From Onstottus_A sp049273835 (GTDB lineage: Bacteria; Acidobacteriota; Blastocatellia; UBA7656): DNA of 25,666 nt. Each line of letters starts with the position of its first letter. Position 1 is the first letter of the stretch. The notes under the pieces were generated by a model that saw only the letters and a program-made list of their open reading frames with translations, ran no database searches and was not told the origin of the DNA. Location: positions 1-25,666 of the forward strand of contig JBASRM010000313.1 in assembly GCA_049273835.1 (NCBI GenBank). The letters are read 5' to 3'. Below are positions 1-5,866 of this stretch, piece after piece. A program made the position numbers and the translations under genes.

Positions 1-144
1 TACCGTAGACTGTCTAGTCTGCGGATGACTGAAACGCAGACTCGGTCTATAACGGATGTACCGTAGACTGTCTAGTCTGCGGATGACTGAAACGCGTCTA
101 TAAGGGATGTACCGTAGACTGTCTAGTCTGCGGACGACTGAAAC
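1..144. repeat. Three tandem copies of a 35-bp hairpin-forming repeat
   Basis: Copies lie at 1-35, 59-93 and 110-144. Each starts taccgtagactgtctagtct and ends in gactgaaac; only one base differs, in copy 3 (cggac for cggat). The inter-copy DNA is also related: both linkers end in gtctataa-S-ggatg, so the true unit is about 51 bp, with a 7-bp insertion (agactcg) making the first period 58 bp. Each copy can fold, best as plus-strand RNA, into a 9-bp stem ccgtagact/agtctgcgg with one U-G wobble and a gtct loop. The array sits directly after the actD stop codon and may continue past the left edge. Function is unknown. Confidence 0.9.
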
Positions 145-157
145 AAGCCATTAAGTC

Positions 158-685
158 TTAGGAATCAGAGCCTGACGAATCAAAGTTTCGAACACCTTGG
201 ATTTTGTCGCCGAGGATTCTCTTTGCAGTCTCCGCACAATCATCGTCGCCGCAATCAATAGCCAATACCACCAACCCGTCAGCGACTGCTTCGTTGTATT
301 CCGCAAGGGGGCCGCGTCTCGCCAGTCGCGCCTCAAAAATCATTCTCGAAAGAGCCGCCAGTATGGATCCGAGCGCCGTTAGTTCGAAAACGATTATTCC
401 AAAAGCCCAGGGCGTCACGATAGGCATTCCGCCGGTTATCAGGTCAACCCTCCGCGATGTCCAAACAGTCAGCGCCAGGGCAAAAGCCGCACCCATCAAC
501 CCACCGGCAATTGCGTACCCGCCGATGCGACTCTTGCGCCGGCCGCCTTCGAGCGGCTCAATGTGCAGCGGTTCGGCCGACATCACTGTGATCGCAGCTC
601 GCGGTAGTCCTTGACGACAGAGCGAGTCAACGTCGCTTAACGCCTCCTCTGCCCCATCAATTACCGCGACGATTCGTGCGAACAT
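158..685 (-). CDS. actD: ACIII subunit ActD (DUF3341 membrane protein)
   Basis: This 175-residue protein matches the DUF3341/ActD type: a soluble N-terminal part (about 1-55), two hydrophobic helices (about 55-75 and 92-112), and a soluble C-terminal tail. In ACIII, ActD is a small integral subunit packed beside the quinol-oxidising membrane core; it binds no known cofactor. The ATG at 685 follows a strong purine-rich ribosome site (ggagggg) that starts at the actC stop codon, only 10 bases away, so the two are translationally linked. DUF3341 next to an NrfD protein is a specific marker for ACIII over other NrfD-type complexes. The next act gene should lie beyond the left edge, past the hairpin repeats. 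Confidence 0.88.
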   Translation of the reverse strand: MFARIVAVIDGAEEALSDVDSLCRQGLPRAAITVMSAEPLHIEPLEGGRRKSRIGGYAIAGGLMGAAFALALTVWTSRRVDLITGGMPIVTPWAFGIIVFELTALGSILAALSRMIFEARLARRGPLAEYNEAVADGLVVLAIDCGDDDCAETAKRILGDKIQGVRNFDSSGSDS

Positions 686-695
686 ACCCCTCCAC

Positions 696-2105
696 TCAAT
701 TGGTCTCAGTCAGGGTGCTGGGAACCATACTGCTCGACGGCGAAGACTTGCCCTGAACTGCCGACCCTTCCTTGTATTCCCAGATCGCTATGATTGGAAA
801 AAGTCTGACGAAAATCGAATACAATAAGACGAAGTAGCCAAAAGTCCCCGCCGTCAACGTCAACTCAACCCAGGTCGGGCTGTACGTTCCCCAGTTGAAA
901 GTGAACCGCGGGTGAGCGAGCGTTGGCACGATGATCAAAAAGCGCTCGAACCACATCCCTATCACCACCAACATCGACGCGATCACTGTTCCGCTTATCG
1001 TTCTGAATCGTTTGAAGGCCAGAATCGGCGCCGGTATCAAGAAGCAGCAGAAGACCGTCCCCCAGAACAACGGCGAGTACGCGCCACTCATCTTCGAATG
1101 AAACACCGCCATCTCCTCGGGTTCGTTGCCATACCACGCAGTCAGGTATTCACCAAATGTGAAATAAAACCAGATCAGGCTCATCGTCAGCAGCAGGAGC
1201 CCGAGATTGTTGAAGTGAATGGGCCGTAAATACTCTTCGAGCCGGAACACTCGTCTGATCACCGCCATCGCGATGATCAGCGCGCCGATCCCGGAAAAGA
1301 TTGCGCCCGCGACGAAGTACGGTCCGAACATCGTCGAGTGCCACATCGGACGAATCGTCATCGCGAAATCCCACGACACGATGGTGTGCACGGATACCGC
1401 AACAGGGATGATCACGACGGCCATCACACGCACGGCGCGTTCGAGGCGGTCCCACTGCAGCTCCGTTCCGCTCCAGCCCAGACTGAGAGCGCCGTATAAG
1501 CGACTTCGCAGCCCCCTCGTCTTGTCTCTCAACAGTGCGAGGTCGGGAATCAGCGGAAGGTATAAGTAAATGATAGAACCGAGTAGATATGTATTAATCG
1601 CGAAAAAGTCCCACGCTAGCGGTGATCGGAAATTCGGCCACAGACCTCGCTCGTTCGGATAAGGCACGAGCCAGTAGAAGAACTGCGGCCGGCCCAAATG
1701 AATAATCGGAAACAATGCACCGATCATCAGGGCGAAGACCGTGATGGCTTCTGCGCACCGAGTAACCGGCCGGCGCCACTCCGCTCCGGTGACTCGCAGG
1801 ATGGCTGAGATCAACGTGCCGGCGTGGGAGATGCCGATCCAAAAAACAAAATTTGTGATATCGAGCGCCCAGAAGACAGGCCGGTTGATACCCCAAACTC
1901 CAAGCCCGCGGGTGAACTGGTAGCCGAGCGCGCCTATTGCGGCGAGAACCAACAGCCCGCTGACCGCCACCGTCAGGTACCAGCCTCGCCCGGGTTTGTT
2001 CACCGGCCCGAGCAGGTCGGAGTTGATCTTCGTGTTGGTGGATCGCCTGTCTTCCATCAATTCATTTCTTGCCAACGTTCTGAGTTCAAGCTTGCGGTCA
2101 ATCAC
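696..2105 (-). CDS. actC: ACIII subunit ActC (NrfD/PsrC-like quinol-oxidising membrane protein)
   Basis: This is a 469-residue polytopic membrane protein of the NrfD/PsrC family with about ten hydrophobic segments. The stretch FVFWIGISHAGTLISAILR (about 87-105) and LFPIIHLGRPQFFYW (about 131-145) are typical of ActC/ActF proteins. In ACIII this subunit oxidises menaquinol or ubiquinol and passes electrons to the iron-sulfur subunit. The start taken is GTG at 2105, overlapping the end of actB2 by 8 bases, which suggests coupled translation. No clear ribosome site precedes it. An ATG at 2057 would remove 16 residues and is the main alternative. Neighbours ActB2 and ActD support ActC over PsrC or QrcD. 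Confidence 0.9.
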   Translation of the reverse strand: MIDRKLELRTLARNELMEDRRSTNTKINSDLLGPVNKPGRGWYLTVAVSGLLVLAAIGALGYQFTRGLGVWGINRPVFWALDITNFVFWIGISHAGTLISAILRVTGAEWRRPVTRCAEAITVFALMIGALFPIIHLGRPQFFYWLVPYPNERGLWPNFRSPLAWDFFAINTYLLGSIIYLYLPLIPDLALLRDKTRGLRSRLYGALSLGWSGTELQWDRLERAVRVMAVVIIPVAVSVHTIVSWDFAMTIRPMWHSTMFGPYFVAGAIFSGIGALIIAMAVIRRVFRLEEYLRPIHFNNLGLLLLTMSLIWFYFTFGEYLTAWYGNEPEEMAVFHSKMSGAYSPLFWGTVFCCFLIPAPILAFKRFRTISGTVIASMLVVIGMWFERFLIIVPTLAHPRFTFNWGTYSPTWVELTLTAGTFGYFVLLYSIFVRLFPIIAIWEYKEGSAVQGKSSPSSSMVPSTLTETN

Positions 2106-2802
2106 CCTTATTCAAATAGATGACTCTCGGCTTGGTGCCCAGGTCTTCGAGCAGTCGCGCCGCCCGATTGCTCTTTGATAAGCGCGAAACTTCGCTCGAC
2201 GGATCTGCAATGTCGCCGAAGTACATAGCCTTTGTCTGACACGTCTGAACACAAGCTGGAACCACGTCGCCGTCGCGGACCTCCCGGCCTTCGTCTCTGG
2301 CCTTGTCTTCACCTTTGCGAATCCGCTGGATGCAGAAAGTACATTTCTCCATCACGCCGCGAGTGCGCACCGACACCTCCGGATTCAAAGCCTTATCCAG
2401 CGGCGCATCCCAGACCGGGTCGAAGAAATTAAAGAAACGCACCGTGTACGGACAATTGTTTGCACAGTAGCGAGTTCCTACACAGCGGTTGTAGACCTGG
2501 GCGTTCAAGCCTTCTTCTGTGTGGTAAGTCGCATAAACCGGGCAAACCGGTTCGCAAGGCGCTTCCTCGCAATGCTGGCAAAGCACCGGCATGAACTTGA
2601 CCTTCACATCGGGGTATTCACCTTCGAAGTAGCGCTCGACCCGAATCCAGTTAATCGAGCGCCCTTTGGCGGCTTCGTTGGGTCCGACGGTTGGGATATT
2701 GTTCTCGACCCGGCAAGCGACTACACAGGCTTCGCAGCCGGTGCAGCGATCCAGATCGATCACCATTGCCCATTGAGGCTTTTGTTTCGCTTCTTCGCTC
2801 AT
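2098..2802 (-). CDS. actB2: ACIII iron-sulfur subunit, ActB C-terminal half as a separate protein
   Basis: This 234-residue ferredoxin-like protein belongs to the PsrB/DmsB type. Cysteines occur at 20, 23, 26, 30; 75, 78, 83, 87; 107, 113, 117; 154, 157; and 184, 188. That is 15 instead of 16, because the usual CIGCRYC motif reads CVGTRYC (Thr110). Three [4Fe-4S] clusters and one [3Fe-4S] cluster are therefore expected, which is the cofactor set described for ACIII. In well-studied ACIII this region is the C-terminal domain of a single ActB; here it is its own gene, 54 bases after actB1. There is no signal peptide, so export would depend on the Tat-targeted partner. A GGAAG ribosome site lies 5 bases before the ATG. 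Confidence 0.9.
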   Translation of the reverse strand: MSEEAKQKPQWAMVIDLDRCTGCEACVVACRVENNIPTVGPNEAAKGRSINWIRVERYFEGEYPDVKVKFMPVLCQHCEEAPCEPVCPVYATYHTEEGLNAQVYNRCVGTRYCANNCPYTVRFFNFFDPVWDAPLDKALNPEVSVRTRGVMEKCTFCIQRIRKGEDKARDEGREVRDGDVVPACVQTCQTKAMYFGDIADPSSEVSRLSKSNRAARLLEDLGTKPRVIYLNKGD

Positions 2803-2856
2803 CTAACTTCCGGTCGAGACTTCAAGCGGTCTTGTCCATCATTGAACTCGACACAC

Positions 2857-4989
2857 TTATCGCCTCTTCTCCATCCGTTCCTGAAGGTCGGTACCGAATC
2901 GAATGAGATTGGATTTGTCGCCGACCCTTGCCACCTTTGCGTGGACAGTTTCGCTATGTCCAGGATTTAACAAGGCCGGGTTTACGCCTCGGGTCGCGCC
3001 GTATCGCCCATAAGCCGCGTGCCCCTGACCATAAGGCATCGCGATCACATCAGGCCGAATCGCCGGATAAGCAATCGCGGGCACGCGCACTGACCCATGC
3101 TCGGTGCTGACTTCGACGAGGTCTCCATCGGAAATTCCTAGCGAGTCAGCCGTGTTCGGATTGATCTCCACCCAGCTTCCCCAAATCACACTGGTCATTG
3201 GATCGGGCAGTTCCTGAAGACTCGGCAAGTTAGCCTGCTCGCCAAAACCTATCGCCGAGTGTTCGAAGAGAATCAACGAAAACGGATACTCCGGATCTGC
3301 TGGTTCGGAAAGAACGTGACGCACCTTTGGCAGGTTCGGGTTGGGCGATTTGTCCTGAACCCCGGACCACTCCCCCGACCACACCCCTCGCTCCGAGAGA
3401 GTTATGAAGAACTCTTCAGGAGACTCGGCGCTGATTGAGCCGCCGGTTCTGGGAAGCGCCGCTATCGACTGTTTCACAACCTCTTCCGCTGACTTGATCG
3501 GAGCGACGCCCCCTAATGCCTCAACCAGCGCTAGCAGAACATCCGCTGTCTGCTTCGTATTAAGCTCCGGATTGATTATCGGTCTAGTCAAGTTTACCGC
3601 CACTCCTTTTGTGCCCAACTGAACGGCTCCGATGTCCCATCTCTCGAGATAGCTGTGATCGGGCAGGATCATGTCCGACAATTGCGCAGTCTCATCCAGG
3701 AATGACGAGAGGCTGGCAATAAAGGGAACGGCTTTGAGCTTTTCGACAGTCGCGGGGTGCGTATGAACAGGATTGACTTGATGTAGCAAAAGCATCTCGA
3801 ATGCGCCGATCGTTTCACTCAGTGATCGAAGTTCCCATAACGGTGACTTGCCGGCAGTTGCCCGCATCGTTGCGAACGGATCCGGCTTTGCGCCTTCATT
3901 CAACAGCACGCCCCCGGGCTTGTTCAGATTTCCAACCATTACATTGAGGTGGTTGATCGTTCGAAGATCGGCTCCATAGTGTCCAATAGCAAGCGGTCGA
4001 TCAGCGGCGGCAAACTCTCGGGCGATCGCCACCAATTTCTCAGCCGGTATGCCTATCTCGTCTCCAATCATCTCGGGTGCGTAAGAGTTCAGCGGATCAA
4101 AAAGGAAATCCGGCGGCGAGGCATTCTTAACCAGGCCCTCTCGAGTCATCACTTGCATTATTGTCAGTGCGACGAGGTTCATTTTCGCGGCTGGTAACCA
4201 CTCGTCCGCATTTGCGCCCGTCAGTGACATTCGAGGCTCAACCTGAACAAACCTTCCTCGGCGTCGATTAGCACTGCGACGAAACTCGCCGTATGCTAAC
4301 GAATACATGACCGGTGATTGCCAGTTCTCCAGAAACCGGGCTCCAAAAGACAGCAGATATGATGCGTTAGCAATATCAAAAACAGGCTCTCCCGGAGCGG
4401 CATAGACAGCCTCGTAAGCTGATCTGGCCTCGCTTGCGGATACGTCTGAGCGAACCAGAATCATCGACTTCACAAGTCCGCTGAGTGACTCTGCTGCCAG
4501 TCCCGTAACGCCCTGCGGGTTGTTGGTGACAAAGCAGAGTTTCGCCCAGTCCTTCGATCCGGCCTGGTCCGTTACCAGCATGCCTTGGATCCGATCCGCG
4601 AGCGTCTTAATCGCTTCGTCCCAGGTAATCTCTTCCCACTTCCCTTCACCGCGTTCGCCGACTCGTTTCATCGGAGCCTTGATGCGGTCCGGGTTGTATA
4701 GAACTTCAAGTCCCGCCTGACCTCGTGCGCACAACGCACCGCGATTCACAGGATGCAGCGGGTTGCCTTCAATCTTATTGGCTTTGTGCTCACGAGTGCG
4801 GACGACGATGCCGCAACCGGCGGGGCACATTTCGCAGGTGCTCGCTTTCCAATAGTCGAGTCCCGGCACGAAATCTTCGTCAGGAATAAAGGCAGGGATG
4901 AGCTTCTCTTCCGGATGCCCGCACGCTGACAGCAGAGAAGCGCTCGTGGCTCCGATGCCGCTCAGAATTATGAATTGGCGCCGTTTCAT
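2857..4989 (-). CDS. actB1: ACIII molybdopterin-oxidoreductase-like subunit, ActB N-terminal half
   Basis: This is a 710-residue member of the molybdopterin oxidoreductase superfamily. The N-terminus has a twin-arginine signal (KRRQF) followed by a hydrophobic stretch and a lipobox ending at Cys23 (LLSAC), so it is probably a Tat-exported lipoprotein anchored on the periplasmic side. Cys52, Cys55, Cys59 and Cys87 form a complete CxxCxxxC-x27-C site for a [4Fe-4S] cluster. Characterised ActB proteins have lost the molybdenum cofactor and, as I understand it, this cluster too. I cannot tell from sequence alone whether a pterin is bound. The C-terminal part (about 570-690) resembles the family's cofactor-binding cap domain. 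It lies between actA and actB2 in one operon. Confidence 0.85.
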   Translation of the reverse strand: MKRRQFIILSGIGATSASLLSACGHPEEKLIPAFIPDEDFVPGLDYWKASTCEMCPAGCGIVVRTREHKANKIEGNPLHPVNRGALCARGQAGLEVLYNPDRIKAPMKRVGERGEGKWEEITWDEAIKTLADRIQGMLVTDQAGSKDWAKLCFVTNNPQGVTGLAAESLSGLVKSMILVRSDVSASEARSAYEAVYAAPGEPVFDIANASYLLSFGARFLENWQSPVMYSLAYGEFRRSANRRRGRFVQVEPRMSLTGANADEWLPAAKMNLVALTIMQVMTREGLVKNASPPDFLFDPLNSYAPEMIGDEIGIPAEKLVAIAREFAAADRPLAIGHYGADLRTINHLNVMVGNLNKPGGVLLNEGAKPDPFATMRATAGKSPLWELRSLSETIGAFEMLLLHQVNPVHTHPATVEKLKAVPFIASLSSFLDETAQLSDMILPDHSYLERWDIGAVQLGTKGVAVNLTRPIINPELNTKQTADVLLALVEALGGVAPIKSAEEVVKQSIAALPRTGGSISAESPEEFFITLSERGVWSGEWSGVQDKSPNPNLPKVRHVLSEPADPEYPFSLILFEHSAIGFGEQANLPSLQELPDPMTSVIWGSWVEINPNTADSLGISDGDLVEVSTEHGSVRVPAIAYPAIRPDVIAMPYGQGHAAYGRYGATRGVNPALLNPGHSETVHAKVARVGDKSNLIRFGTDLQERMEKRR

Positions 4990-5005
4990 TCTATCCCGGT
5001 TCCTA

Positions 5006-5033
5006 GTTTCTGGTTTCTAGTTTCTGGTTCCTC
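5006..5033. repeat. Heptanucleotide repeat (GTTTCTG-type) between actA and actB1
   Basis: There are four consecutive 7-bp units: gtttctg, gtttcta, gtttctg, gttcctc. They sit in the 98-bp gap between the actA stop and the actB1 start, inside the ACIII operon. The same unit recurs at 9797-9820 and 9914-9934. The gap is long for this otherwise tightly packed operon, consistent with repeat expansion. No function is visible. Confidence 0.8.
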
Positions 5034-5087
5034 TGCGACGGTGATTCCCCCGAATCAGAGACCCCAAACAACAAACCGGAAACCTTT

Positions 5088-5606
5088 CTATCGATGACAG
5101 ACGTAACAATCCACACTCACGCTTCGTGAACGGTGGCAGTCGATGCACCATCCCATAGTCTGGTTCACTTCGCGGCGCACTCGATGCATCTGCCCGATGT
5201 CTCCGTGACAAGTGGTGCATTCGAGCCCCGCGCGAATGTGTGGCTTGTGCGTGTAGAAAGCGTTCGCCTCAGGTTCAAACCAAAAAACGCGCCGCCAGGG
5301 AGGCTGCTCTTTTCGTTCGGCGAAAGCCGCGAGTTTCTGTATCTCGGGCGCGTCAGCTCTTTCACTCTGGTGACATCCCATGCACGTATCAACATTCGGA
5401 ATAGTCGCGTGGGAAGACTTGTCCGCGTGTTCGTGACAAAAGGTACACTCAAGCTGCGGGCCGTCTCCTTTGGTCACGTGCTGCCAATGATCGAACTCGA
5501 TGGGCTGCAGCGGAGCTTCAGGTTTGGCCGATGTGCGCAACAGCACAAGCCCGATCACTGAGATCGCAACAATCACGGCCATCAAGGATTTGATCGCTCT
5601 TCTCAT
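5088..5606 (-). CDS. actA: ACIII pentaheme cytochrome c subunit ActA
   Basis: This 172-residue protein has one N-terminal hydrophobic helix (about 7-24) that acts as signal or anchor. It has five CxxCH heme c motifs: CTFCH 54-58, CMGCH 75-79, CTTCH 130-134, CIDCH 154-158 and CYVCH 167-171. Five hemes is the count known for ActA of ACIII, where they wire electrons from ActB to the partner cytochrome. The last motif lies one residue from the C-terminus. It is the first gene of the operon and has a good promoter upstream. Its other candidate identity, QrcA of the Qrc complex, is less likely because an ActD gene is present. No clear ribosome site precedes the ATG. Confidence 0.9.
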   Translation of the reverse strand: MRRAIKSLMAVIVAISVIGLVLLRTSAKPEAPLQPIEFDHWQHVTKGDGPQLECTFCHEHADKSSHATIPNVDTCMGCHQSERADAPEIQKLAAFAERKEQPPWRRVFWFEPEANAFYTHKPHIRAGLECTTCHGDIGQMHRVRREVNQTMGWCIDCHRSRSVSVDCYVCHR

Positions 5607-5680
5607 GAGTCAGGCCAGAACTGCGATATCAAATCCCGCCTGATGCCGCAGCGCTGAAGGCTCGAGGAGGGAAGTCGGTG

Positions 5681-5708
5681 ATTATACAGATAATGCTCGC
5701 GGTGCAAA
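5681..5708 (-). promoter_or_regulatory. Predicted sigma-70-type promoter of the ACIII operon
   Basis: On the minus strand a perfect -10 box TATAAT (5681-5686) follows a -35-like TTTGCA (5703-5708) with a 16-base spacer. Transcription would start near 5674, leaving a leader of about 68 bases before actA. Sequence match only. Confidence 0.55.
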
Positions 5709-5866
5709 AACATTCTTGCTGGAGTTCGTGGAATCACCGTCGGTCGGCGGAGCTCAGTACATCACGCCGCCCTTCGGGAAATCGGGGTTCATCCGCGATT
5801 CGAGGCGATGAAGGTCCGCGGTGAATTTGAATTGAGTCTTCGTGGTGATTGGATTGCGCTCGCACC

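Noticed and set aside
1..144. CRISPR array (repeats of 35 bp ending in gaaac)
   Set aside because: The two linkers (23 and 16 bp) share most of their sequence and are too short for spacers, and no cas genes are present. A tandem repeat explains it better.
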